A stretch of 64,000 bases of DNA from Posidonia oceanica. Lineage: Eukaryota; Streptophyta; Magnoliopsida; Alismatales; Posidoniaceae. Positions 44,961-56,800 of the stretch are shown here, one piece after another (within the stretch, counting starts at the first letter, position 1; the number at the start of each line of letters is the position of its first letter). The DNA lies in contig JAZBRS010000039.1 of the NCBI GenBank assembly GCA_037176725.1, forward strand, positions 26,138,001-26,202,000, in the 5' to 3' direction. A program made the translations under genes and the position numbers. The notes under the pieces were generated by a model. The model was given only the letters and a program-made list of their open reading frames with translations. It had not been told where the DNA came from and searched no databases.

Positions 44961-47472
44961 TGTAGTAACCCCAATTTGATGCCTAGTCGGCGGATTTCTT
45001 ACGGAGGAGCTTGCTCGGATCGCGGCACGGCGGACCCCACCTTCTCACCCAAAACAAACCCAAAACCCTCCAAACTTAGCCAAAACCATCACACCACTAG
45101 CCTCCACAACCCAAAGCCCACTGGTGGCCCAAACACCAAGGAATTGGGCTCGAATTTCACTACAAAAGCTCTGTCCAGTCGAATCACGATTTGCATGAGT
45201 GGGTTTGTCTCGCGTTTTGTATGTGCATCTCCCCTAGGTCAGTAGCTATTGCAGGCTGAACTAGCTCGCTTTGTGCCTTGGCTCGCCGGCCTCCCCCCGA
45301 GCTCCAGCGCGCCCCATGTGCACCTTGGACACCAGGCTCCATCCAGGACCTAACACAAGCCTTGACTCCACCCCTGTGTGCACCCAGCAACCTGCAAAAG
45401 TTAGCCCCCTCACGACCTGACACCCCATGACCTCCATGCTTCTTGACAACTCCGGCTGACAACACGACCTCCTTCTGGCATCGTACGACCTCACAGCCAT
45501 GCCACCATGCTCGGCAACCCCACACCATGCCCTGCCACCTCCAACCTTCCTGAACTGCCTATGTGTGCGTTGACAGAGGAGGAGGAGCTCATTTCTGGAA
45601 CTGAGGGAGAACCCAACAGCACCTCTCGATCGGCGATTCCTCGAAATCCCACAGCAACCGGCACCGCATTGCCCTCCTCCACCTTCCCCAGTGCTCCTTG
45701 GACCCTTGCCTGACCTCCCATGAGTCGACCAACCACCTCCGTGCATTCCCCACCATTGCATTACCCCCAATTCTGGCCAACCACACGACCAACATGACCC
45801 CTACAGCCAATACAACCTGCCAGGCCTCACTCGGCCTTCCTCGAGCATCGACGACTAGCCTTGAGCCACAGCAAGCCCACCGTGTGTCTGCCAGACCCCC
45901 CCGCAGCCCCTCCTTCACGCACCACCACCAGCCGACCACAACAGGCCACACTGCCGCACCTCCAACCTCTCAGATGTCTCTTGCACGACCTCTAGAAGCT
46001 CATGAGTGCAATGCATCCCCACCAAGAAACCGCCGCCACCTCCCGCGTTACTGTAGCCCAGACCGTCTCCACCACAGATGTCTCGCATCGCGGAGCCTCT
46101 CCACAGTGTCCTGCAAGTGAGAAACAACTCCCACTCTGTCCTCGGACCTTCCTTGATGTCCCTCGACCCTCTCCGTGTGCCGTGGTAGCGTCCCCCGGCC
46201 TGCCAGCCATCCCCAAGGTCGGTGAATGCGTGTGTTGCCGGCGAAGAGAGGTGGAGGTGGAGGTGGGGAGAGAGATCTAGACACCCATTTCTCATTTTAA
46301 ATACATGCTTGTGTTCCCTGTTATGCCATCTATCTCTATGCATGCTTGTTTTCTTGTTTTACTTTGGTTTGCATGATTGAATCGAGCGATGAAGTTCGCT
46401 AGTCCAGCAGCCAATCTACTGCGCGTAATGCTCTCACGTGTTACCTGTGCGTTTTTGGCAGTAGCCAGACCAGCTTGAACAGAGCATTTTCCATCGATCC
46501 GCATTTGGTTTTTAGCATATGATCTTGCACGATGCATGCCCACACATCCTTGCATGTATCCCGATCATCACTTGCATGTTTTGCATCGCTGATGACGCAT
46601 GGTATGGCAACGAAGTCTGGCCACCGAATTGTCAGGTGGGACCGTGTGTTTGTCTCGTGTTTCTGGCTGCCCCAGGTCGGACTTTGAGCCGACGCACCTC
46701 GTGATCCAGGCACCCCTTCTACAAACTGATTGCATGGCTTTAATCCTGGATGCGTCCTTTAGATTTCCATGCCATTAGTTTCTTGTTTTACACTGTGTGC
46801 ATCCCATTTTTATGGCGATGAAGGTCCACTGTCTAGGAGCAACTGGGACCACGTATTGCATGCGTGTATTACCTTTGCGTTTTTAACAGAGACCAGACAG
46901 TGGACAGAGCCCCCGTTTGCCGCCTCGTTTCTTGTTTACTTAACTCACTTGGCTCTGATTTTGCTTCCCTGGCTTATTTATCATTACATCATCGCATTTC
47001 AACTTTGATTGTCAATTTTTGGCATGAACTAAAGCATTCATAGCATTACCGCCCCTCGGGCGAACATTAATGGCAAGCACTGCCGATATTCCCGCATATG
47101 CGAGCGAAAAGCCTAGAAAGATCGATTCTAGGCGTATAGGGGTCCCTAACACCTTCCCCATGCATAACGGGAGTCATTACACTTTCTCTGGCCCATAATG
47201 TTCATCATGCCCTTATCCATTGGCACGAGTCATATTTTTGCATAACAATGCATCATTTGCATGTTTTTCATGCCTTCTTCGGTTTTCCTCATCTTCCGAT
47301 TTAATTGACTAGGTGGTGACTCCTTTTTGCTTTATTGTTGCTTTTTTGGTGTTTTCCTGGTATTTTTGAGTCGAGCATCCTTCCTCAGATCCACCCACTG
47401 ATCCTTCATTGACCCCTTCTTTCCACCCATGTCGGTCAATTCGGCATTGCGGCGGTGACGATCATCGCGACA
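44961..47472 (+). repeat. 5' LTR of element C1
   Basis: Starts TGTAGTAACCCC, ends CATCGCGACA, one base before the PBS; 2,512 bp. The start and end align with the C0 LTR. The conserved block CCCTAACACCTTCCCCATGC is near 47,134-47,153, and a PBS-like TGGTGACTCC is at 47,314-47,323. The middle (45,230-46,270) is a C-rich, GC-rich exon-like block with long frames on both strands, none with a recognised domain. It lacks the 30-bp array of the A/B LTRs. Confidence 0.82.
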
Positions 47473-47473
47473 G

Positions 47474-47491
47474 TGGCGACTCCGCTGGGGT
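47474..47491 (+). other. Primer-binding site of C1 (tRNA-Arg type)
   Basis: TGGCGACTCCGCTGGGGTT, the best preserved PBS in the window. It is complementary, as far as I recall, to the 3' end of plant tRNA-Arg. Confidence 0.88.
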
Positions 47492-48545
47492 TGCAAGACT
47501 TCAGCTTTTGTTTTCTCTTTTTGCTCACATGGTTTTTCACTTGTGCTTGCCTTACCTACTTGCCTTTATGTTTATCCTTGCCTAAATACTTGCTTGACGC
47601 AATAATACATGCATTTTGAGTGGTGAACGCTTGCTTTTACACTTATGCTATGCCACCACATGCACATGCCATACTGCACATGCCTTTCGATGTGATGAAT
47701 GCATCCTTTCACCATCATGCACACAACACTTGCACATGCCATGCACATGCTTTTCGCCTTGTTGTATGACTACTTGCATTGCATGACTCCATATTTCTTT
47801 CCCCTTTTGCATATGCCATGCCTAAGATATTAGAGACATGCTTGCTTCCCCTTTGGCTTCATTTAAAAGCTACAAATAAAGCCAAACAATAACGCTTAAG
47901 CATAACTAGAGCCAAACTTGCAATTTTCCCCCTTTAGCTAAATAAAATGCAATTAAAACACATCAAAGCATCTTTGCATGAATGTTCATCATAGAAAGCA
48001 TGCATATTCTCATCCCTAAGTCCACCCATTTAGTCTGAGAAGGGTAGTTACGGTCTCTTGTTCCATTGCTTTGGTGTAGGGCAAGCAGGTCGGTCTGTCC
48101 CCCATTGTCTGCGATCGCGTCGGTGTTAGTAGAGGGTACAACCCATGCTTTGGCAGGGTCGAGGTTCCAAACCCACCACCTGTTACTGCCTGAGCTTTGG
48201 CCAGGATTTAGACGGGACCTTCTTTCTGACCTGAGTCTTAAACCCAGACCCATGAGTGAGTCAGAGTAGTCGACCTACTCCGGATATGCATGGTGAGAGA
48301 GTGCATACTAGGACATTCATCTGCACGTATGCCATTCATGCCACCCTAATAACTTGCATCGCGTCCATTTTTTGACGCCTTTGTTGTTTTGCCTGTTCGC
48401 AGGTAGGTGCGAGATCCTCAGTCAGGGCCTCGAGCATCCCTCCTTCTTGTCGTCGAGCTATCCGTCGCCTTTGACAATAGCTCATCTTAGGTCTCGCGCT
48501 TCTGCTTCCAGCCGCAGACCCATTCGTACCCGCTCGCGGTCAGCC
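47492..48545 (+). other. Untranslated leader of C1
   Basis: No ORF. It contains the conserved leader block (about 48,090-48,215, GGTGTTAGTAGAGGGTACAA) and a TTGCCTGTTCGCAG acceptor-like site ending near 48,402, about 145 bases before the gag ATG. Confidence 0.7.
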
Positions 48546-49858
48546 ATGGCCCAACAGACCAATGAGCCTCTTTCCTTTTTGGCATCGGAGGGGATCCCGC
48601 TTTTGGCCCCTCCTTCCCCCTCTTTGACATCCATCGTCTCTTCACCACTTCTGGTGCAGGAGACTTCCCAGCCCCTTTATCTGGAACAAGGGTAGACCCA
48701 AGTCGATCTGGAGCTTGTCACCAAGGCAACCATGGTGACCCAAGAGCGTCGCCTTTCGTTCCTTCCTAGGGCCTTCCCATCTTGGGAATTTAGCCTTCTG
48801 CGGCTGCCTCTTGCATAAGGTCTCTCCCTTTTGGCTCCTCTATTTCCATGTCCCCTTTCGCAGACACCCCTTTGCAGTCCAGCCTCTCGGTCGACAAGCC
48901 CCCTGCCTCGTAAGCACAGCATCTGATGGCTTTGGCCAAGAGGCTACGAGGTATGGCTTTTGCACTCGACCCGACCGCAGTCCACTCTTTCCTTCCGACC
49001 CTTAAGGTTCCGGTGCAGCCCATTATAGCTCTGCAAGCTCGCCACACTGCACTTTCACCCTCACTATCGTCCCAGCTCTTCACAGCTTCGGTGATACGGG
49101 CGTCTTTTCTGCCTCCTGCATCTGCGCAGCACTATCCACTGCATGCTACTCCATCACTTGGTGGCCAGTGTCTTGGATTGGCAGGAGCACAACACCCTCA
49201 GAGCCCATTGCTCGGGGCCGTGCTGGTGCAATAGTTGCTGCTCCCGCATACTGCACCTTACACTGCACAGCATACTATCTATTCTTCCCCTTTGCATCAA
49301 GTTCAAACCCTAGCATGCATGCCACAACACCTTTCACCTCTGCATGGGTATGCTGGCCCTCACGCCTCAACACCAGGTGGCATGATGGTGGATCCGGAGG
49401 AACGCATTCGCATGACCCATACGGCATACGCTACCCCTGCCTCAGCTGTACTAATCTCAATAGCAGCGACTCCAAACGCCCTCCTTGCCAGGATGGGCGA
49501 TCTAGAAAGAGCACTTCGTCAAGTGCAAGGCACGGACCACCAGTCTTACCAATTCCGAGACCTTTGCTACATCCCAGAGGCCGCACACCCTTCGAACTTC
49601 TACATCCCAGAATTTGAAAAGTACAATGATAGAGGTTGCCCCATCTCGCATCTGAGGGCATACTGCGGAGACCTTGCTCAGCTTCACGTCTCTCATTATC
49701 GCTCTACTGTTGCCAGTACCGAATCGGCGATCCACATGACACAGCTGACCGCCAAGCTGGAGTGCTCCTTTGCACGGCCCACCAAGCAACGACAGGCTGC
49801 ACCACCCATCTCTTTGCTGGCCAGATCTCGACTAGGGCCCTCTCAGCCTTCCTCCTAG
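48546..49858 (+). pseudogene. Gag of C1, core deleted
   Basis: Start ATG at 48,546 (MAQQTNEPLS). It is broken by stops and a frame change before 49,235, then reads well: MVDPEERIRMTHTAY, YQFRDLCYIPEA, FEKYNDRGCPISHLRAYCGD. At about 49,685 it jumps from the beginning of the capsid core straight to ESAIHMTQLTA, which in A lies after the zinc knuckle, so about 350 residues are deleted. It cannot make a normal particle. Confidence 0.8.
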
Positions 49859-49924
49859 CGAGCAAAACCAGCCATCCCCATCAGTCCACCAACTACACAT
49901 TCGGAGTTAGCGGCTCGTTTTCCT

Positions 49925-50848
49925 GTGGTCATTAACCTAACCCAGGACACTCATAGAGTCCCGTACGACTATGCCACAGCAATGTGCTTGGAAGTCACGA
50001 GGTCAGGAAGAGTGTTCAAGCCCGCGACTCTGGCAGCTAAACCCACCACCTCAAAGGCAGCACCTACTCCACCTACAAAGCAATCAACTGAGCCACATAC
50101 GGTAGAGAACCCCATACAAACCTCTACTTCTCTATCCACTACCTCCACCAAAAAGGACCAGCCTTCAGTTGACATCACTGCCCAGCTCAAGAGGGTGAAG
50201 GCTGACATTTCCATTTGGGATTTTATCCAAACTTCCGCGGAGCACCGAGAGGCTTTCCTCCGTGTGTTCCAAGTAGCCCATGTTCCTTAAGCCATCGAGC
50301 CAACAGCCTTGGAGCACATGGTAGGCATGATTGCAGAGCCCCATGCCATCTCCTTCTCGAGTGACGAGCTACCTCCGGTGGGGATCCACCACAACTAACC
50401 CCTCTATGGCACGGTGCAATATAAAGATTTCCGTGTCCCTTTAACGTTGGCTGATAATGGTGCGGGACTTAACGTCTGCCCCTTGCGCACTGCAAGCGAC
50501 CTCGGATTCAAAGCCGAGGATATCACACCAGTCACCAAAGGGATGACATCGTTTGACAATACGCACCACGATGCATTGGGAATTCTGGTCATCCCCCTTA
50601 TCATCGACCCGGTTGTATTTGATGTGGAGTTCTACATCATCGATCTGGAGCCCTCTTTTAACCTCCTACTTGGGCGCCCTTGGCTGCACAAGCATCAGGT
50701 GGTCCCCTTGATTCTCCACAAGATGATTAAGTTTCGTTGGGACAACGATATCGTCGCTGTCATGGCTGAAAACTTCGGCAAAGGTAGAGTCAAGGAGGTC
50801 TCCTCTCTTCAGACTATTTGCTTCGATCCCAAGCCTACCGACACTTAG
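49925..50848 (+). pseudogene. Gag end and protease of C1
   Basis: RVPYDYATAMCLEVTRSGRV, then QLKRVKADISIWDFIQTSAE, then the protease with TLADNGAGLNVCPL at about 50,446-50,487 and FNLLLGRPWLHKHQ. In-frame TAA codons occur near 50,288 and 50,397 where A has or implies Gln, and TAG at 50,846. The DNG active-site variant is shared with A, so it is a family trait. Confidence 0.82.
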
Positions 50849-52678
50849 TATCGTGTTAATCGGTTCAAGCCGGTTAACTTCATCCCCGTTCTCGAGTGTG
50901 CCAGCCATTTGGCTGTTCATGGCAGTCCTTTCTGGATGATCGAGAATCTTTGCCACAGGTGGGGCTACGCAAAGGGTACACCACTCGGGCAGTACGGCTA
51001 GGGAATCGCCAAGCTGGTCAAAGCTAAAGAAAGGAGAGACCATGAGGGTCTCAGATACGATTGGCAGCTGCATAAAGATGCACACCAATGCGCAAGGAAC
51101 CGGAAGCTGGTCCTCCCTCGGGGTTTAACTAACTTTGTTAGTGCAGGTATCCTAGACCCCAACCGAAACCAAGCCACAGTGCAGGAAGCACTGCTTTTAG
51201 GATCCCCACTGCCGTCAGAGGAGTGGGTCAGCATCGAAGATTGGTACTCAGATGAAGAGCAGTCTGCTTCAGATATAGTTCGGACCAGCAAAGAGGTCCA
51301 ACCAGATTCTACACCACCCTGGTCAGTTTGCTTGGCTTTACCATCCTTCGTTACAGTAGTTTTGGATGGTGCAGCACCTGGGTTGACAGCATCTCATCCC
51401 TGTACAGTATCACCAGTTCCACCTTCAGTAACGGTAGAAATTCCAGAGTTGGGAGCACTACCCTAGACACCGTTATCCAACCATTTTGCAGCCGCAATCA
51501 CCTCAGCACCGTGGCCACCTCTCTTGGCGACCAGTTCACCAGATCAGCTCACTACAGCAGTGGCAGCATCAATAACGCAGGTGGCTCCTTCAGTCACACA
51601 TCCATCTGCCTCAGAGAATCGAGCCTTGTGGTGGGCCTGCATAGCATCCACGGCCGCTCGGTCAGCATCACTAGCACCCACAGGTGTCGCATCGCCTGGC
51701 GCGATCGTCCAGCTATCGGCCTTCCCAAGCAGCAGGACTGTCTGCCCTCCAACCCCGCTGATATAGATGGCACCCTTGTCACAGTAGGCACCTTGGCCAG
51801 CAATCCAGTTAGCAGCCAGAGCAGCCGCCCTACAAGGAGGAAGCAGTGAGCAACAGGCTCAGTAGCTACATAGCGCCTACTATGTTGATCTCGCCTCGGA
51901 CGAGGACGAAGGGGCCATCATAGAAGCCCAGATAGACGACATGCTTGGAGACCTGGAGTTATTCCAGGAACAGCTCCCAGTTCTAGCAGAGGATGCCGCT
52001 GAACAGAGTGCATTGAGAAAGGGGAAGGCAGTGATGATAGATCACAATCCTATGAAACCCCGCCAGTAGCAAGACTACCCAGCCATCATGGTCCTGGAGG
52101 AGTCAGCATCATCACCATCCAATAGACCAGTCGAGTTGATAACTCCGTAGCTGGGAGGCGGGTCTAAATGGTTTGTACAGTGCATGCCCCACGTAGGTAG
52201 TACAACAAGTGGAAGCAACCCGGTCAATCAGCTAGAGGACTACCACCAATCCAGCGCACTCCCTGTGAGCACATCAGAAGACGCAGAGGAGGAATCACTA
52301 ACAGTGACCGCTGGATCAACAGTAGTAACAGTAGCGGCGGCAGAGGCAGAAGGACTGGGTCAATCAATAGATCCAGAAGCTGTTAGAGCAGAGGTTGCAC
52401 ATCGAGGATACAAAAACACTCGGGTAAGCGAAACCATCCTAAAAGCGCCATCAGGGTCGAGAGGCAGAACACGTATGCTCCTTTGATGTTACGGATCCAA
52501 CCTTTGAGAAGGAGATCCTCTCTGAGCTTGTCGCCTATGAAGAGGAGGATGAGGCAAGCATAGACGAGAACGACGAACCGTCGCTGAATTCCAGCCCTTC
52601 GATAATGATCCGGAAGGACCAAACCTCCATGTTGAAGAGGAAACAAAGGTCATCAATATCGGCACAGCTGAAGACATT
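50849..52678 (+). pseudogene. Protease-RT linker of C1
   Basis: Aligns with A's linker (YRVNRFKPVNFIP; WVSIEDWYSDEEQSA; YPAIMVLEESA; HRGYKNTRVSETILK). Several TAG codons (for example near 51,001, 52,069 and 52,150) and frameshifts near 52,447, 52,580 and 52,670. No separate domain is recognised in this acidic, low-complexity region. Confidence 0.7.
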
Positions 52679-53885
52679 ATGCTAGTCTGCATCAGCGCAA
52701 GATTGTCTCCCCAAGCCCGGGAGGACTTCATTGCATTCCTCACAGAATATACAGACGTTTTCGCTTGGAGCTATGACGACATGGTCGGACTAGATGTTGA
52801 GATAGTGGTACGCATGCTATCGCTGAGTCCAGATGTGAAGCCAGTCAAGCAAAAGCTCAGAAGATGGCAATCACAGTGGCTGCTAATGATAAGAGAAGAA
52901 ATCATGAAGCAGCACAATGTCAGCTTCCTTAAAGTCGTCTTATATCCAAAATGGCTTGCAAACGTCATGCCTATGCCCAAGAAGGACGGAAAGGTCCGCA
53001 TGTGCATCGACTACAGGGACCTGAACAAAGCTAGTCCCAAGGACGACTTCCCTCTGCCACTCATAGATGTCCTGGTAGACAATACAACAGGCCACAAGAT
53101 GCTATCCTTCATGGATGGCTTTTCAGGCTACAATCAAATCAAAATGGCAGAAGAAGAAATGGAGAAGACATCTTTTATCACCCCCTGGGGAGTCTTCTGC
53201 TATAGAGTGATGCCATTTGGACTGAAGAATGCCGGGGCAACTTATCAAAGAGCCATGACTGCTCTGTTTCATGACTTAATGCACCAAGAGGTCGAAGTAT
53301 ATGTGGACGACATGATTGCCAAATCCTAAGAGTCTGAGGATCACCTCGCTTGCCTGAAGAAGCTATTCGACCGCCTTAGGTGCTACAAGCACAGGCTCAA
53401 TCCCAACAAATGCATCTTCGGCGTGTCATCTGGAAAACTCTTGGGATACATTGTCAGCCAGAGGGGAATTGAGGTGGACTCCAGCAAAACTAGAGCCATT
53501 GTGGAAATGCCACCCCCCACCACTGAAAAGGAGGTCCGAGGTTAGTTGGGACAACTGCAGTATATCAGTTGATTCATTGTGCAGCTCACCCCAATCTGCG
53601 AGCCGATCTTCAAGCTCCTAAGGAAGAATGCATAGATCTGTTGGAGCGACGAATGTCAGGCCACATTCGACAAGATCAAGCAGCTGCTCATCAAGCCTCT
53701 AGTTTTGGTTCCTCCCATGCTAGGGAGACCCCTACTGCTGTACCTTTCTACCACGCAGCATTCTATGGGCGCAGTCCTAGGCCAACTCGATGAATCAAGT
53801 CGCAGAGAACGGGCCATTTACTACCTGGGCAAGAAGTTTAATGACTGTGAAGCTAGGTACGGCATGAAAGAAAAGGTCTGCCTTT
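52679..53885 (+). pseudogene. RT and start of RNase H of C1, interrupted by D
   Basis: RT from FAWSYDDMVGLDVEIVV to YVDDMIAKS, with IDYRDLNKA and FMDGFSGYNQI intact; the catalytic YVDD is at about 53,302. Stops: TAA at 53,327, TAG near 53,544, TGA near 53,571 (CGA in A), TAG near 53,633 (CAG in A). RNase H starts with the same degenerate LYLSTTQHSMGAVLGQ as A, so loss of the first catalytic Asp precedes the split of A and C1. Coding stops at KEKVCL, where the LTR of D begins. Confidence 0.88.
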
Positions 53886-56800
53886 TGTAGTAATCCCGGT
53901 GTTCGGATCGTCCATGCACGATGCCAAAGCTCGCGTGCACCGATCGGAATCAGGCTCACTATAAGCGGCTATGTCCGAGAAGGAAGACCTAACTCGAAAA
54001 CATTTAAAAGGGGGAAAAAGGGAAAGAAAGGAGGAAGATAAGACAAAATCGGAGTCGCCACCAAGTCTATTAAATCGGAAGACGAGGAAAACCGGGGCGA
54101 TGCGCGAATAATCACGCAAAACCAAGCAAAGGATGCAAAGCAAAGCAATGCAAAAGAAATAAGATGCAAATGAATGCAAATGATGTGACTCGTGCCTAGG
54201 ACAAGGGCAATATGGTCATTGCGGGCCAAGAGAGGGTAAGGACTCCTGTTACGCGCTGGGAAGGTGTTAGGCACCCCCGACACGCCCGAGAATCGGTCTT
54301 TCTAGGCTTACGCTCGCATATGCAGGGAAATGCAGACTCTGAATGCCTAAGTGCCACTGAATGCCTGTCTAAATGCTCAAAGGTGTGCTCTAAGTGATGA
54401 AAGACGATGCAAGGAAGTAAACGTGCAATCTAAGCGCTCAGCAACGCTGTCTGTGTTCCGAACCGGGCGAAACCTAGCTCGTGAGAACTCCGGACAGTAA
54501 GCATCACCGCCCTATATGCAAATGCAGGCGATAAAACAAAGCGGCGAGAAAAAAAAACCATGCAATGCAATCGACATGCAAGGGAAAACGGCGTAAAACA
54601 GTGCGGGGAACGAAAGAAGTATGCAAAAAGATGCGAGAACAGGGTTGACATGCGAAATGGGGCAAGAAATGGAACAAGAACGCAAAACCGTGCGAGAAAA
54701 CGAAAGAAGGGCACAAAATTGGGCAAGAAAACACCTGGGCACGCAAAACGAGACGAGAAAACGGAAGGGCACGCAAAACGGAGCGAAGAAGCTAAAAGGC
54801 ACGCAAAACGGTGCAAGATAGAGAAGCGGCGCGCAAAACGGAGCGATAAAACTTGAAAACGAGCGAAACGAGACGAAAAAGCTAAAGGGCACGCAAAGCG
54901 GTGCAAGACAAAGAGGTGGCGCGCAAAACGGAGCGATAAAACATGATGACGCGCAAAACGAGGCGAAGAAACTAAAAGGCACGCAAAACGGTGCAAGATA
55001 GAGAAGTGGCGCGCAAAACGGAGCGATAAAACATAAAAACACGCGAAACGAGACAAAAAAAACTAAAGGGCACGCAAAACGGTGCAAGACAAAGAAGCGG
55101 CACGCAAAACGGGGCGATAAAACATGATGGCACGCAAAACGAGGCGAAGAAATCAAAAGGCACGCAAAGCGGTGCAAGATAGAGAAGCGGCGCGCAAAAC
55201 GGAGCGATAAAACATAAAAACACGCAAACGAGACAAAAAAAACCAAAGGGCATGCAAAACGGGGCGATAAAACACGATGACACGCAAGACAAGGCGAAGA
55301 AATCAAAAGGCATGCAAAACGGTGCAAGATGGAGAAGCGGCGCGCAAAACGGAGTGATAAAACATAAAAACACGCAAACGAGACGAAAAAAACTAAAGGG
55401 CACGCAAAACGGTGCAAGACAAAGAAGCGGCACGCAAAACGGGGCGATAAAACATGATGGCACGCAAAACGAGGCGAAGAAATCAAAAGGCACGCAAAAC
55501 GGTGCAAATGGCATGCAAGATGAATGCAGTGCAGAAGTTCAGGAAGGTATACCTGGAGATCCGGGAGTCTGATCGGAGATCTGTTTGGTCCATGCTGAAG
55601 AGCGCTTCGCTGCGGTCACCTGGGCAGCTTGCTTGAGGAGATCCGACGGTCGGATTGAAAGATATCGCAACTTCGGAGCGGCAGGGCCAGAACAGGAGAG
55701 AGGAACGGACCTAAGTGTTCAGGAGGTCCTAGGGGTGTGCTGAAGGTCCTCCCAAGTGAAGGGGAGTTAGAAGTGCTTGGTGTGTGCAAGAAGATGCTAA
55801 AATGCAAGACTAAAAGGATGCGGAAAGTAAGCAAAAGCAAGAAAAGTAAAGAGAGGTAATTTGAGAAAAACCAGGGGTCCAGGAAGCATTTTGAAAAAGA
55901 AGAGGGGCTGAAAGTGCAAATTTTCCAGAAAACAGGGTTCCACATGAGAAGACTTTGAAAACAGGGGAAGCCAAGGGTTTATTTGGCAAAAAACTAGGCT
56001 CAGAAGGGTGTTTTGAAAAGAAGGTATGCTTTAAAAGAGATTTTGAAACCAAAAGGGGTCAGAGTGCAATTTTGAAAAAAATCTAGGGTCTAAAATGCAA
56101 ATTTTCCAGAAAACAAGGTCCTGGGGAGTCTGGGGGTACTAGTGGAAGGTCTGTATGAAATTTGGTAGGCATAGGGGTTAAAATGCAACGTAGGGGCAAA
56201 ATGGTCTTTTCACATGATTTTTAAAGCGTGCAGGGACCTAAGTGTGATTTTGAAATCATGCAGGGGTTGGAAATGCAATTTAGTATGGAAAATATGCTCT
56301 GAAATCACTGTCTCTGGACTGAAATACAATTTTTAAAAGATGCAGGGTTGAAAATGCAATACAATAAGTTAAAAATGCATGCAAGGGTCACTGACCATTT
56401 AAAATGGACTTGTGTGCAAATATGCAAAGTCAGAAGGTAAGAAATGCAATGCAGTATGCAAAATGGAAAAATAAAGACTAAGTTCTTACAGTGAAGTGGA
56501 CCAAGATGCAAAAACAGAAAGAAAAAGGGGCCCAGAATGCAATTTAGTATGGTAAAGTTAATGCAATTGAATAGACTGATTTAAAACAGGACCTAAATGC
56601 AATAATGGAAAGCAAAGGGACTAAAGCATAAAATTTTATAACTAAAGCACACAGTAAATGGACTGAAAAGCAAATACTAAAAAAACATAAATAGAAACAG
56701 CAATTTTAGCATGGTATTTAATTAAAACTAAGCAAGATAAATGACAGAAGGACTAAAATGTAAAAAATCAAAAACTTAAACCAGATCTGCAATATTCACA

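Noticed and set aside
45184..46343. Several frames of 100-170 codons in the C1 LTR
   Set aside because: Overlapping on both strands in C-rich LTR DNA, no domain, no conservation with C0 at the peptide level.
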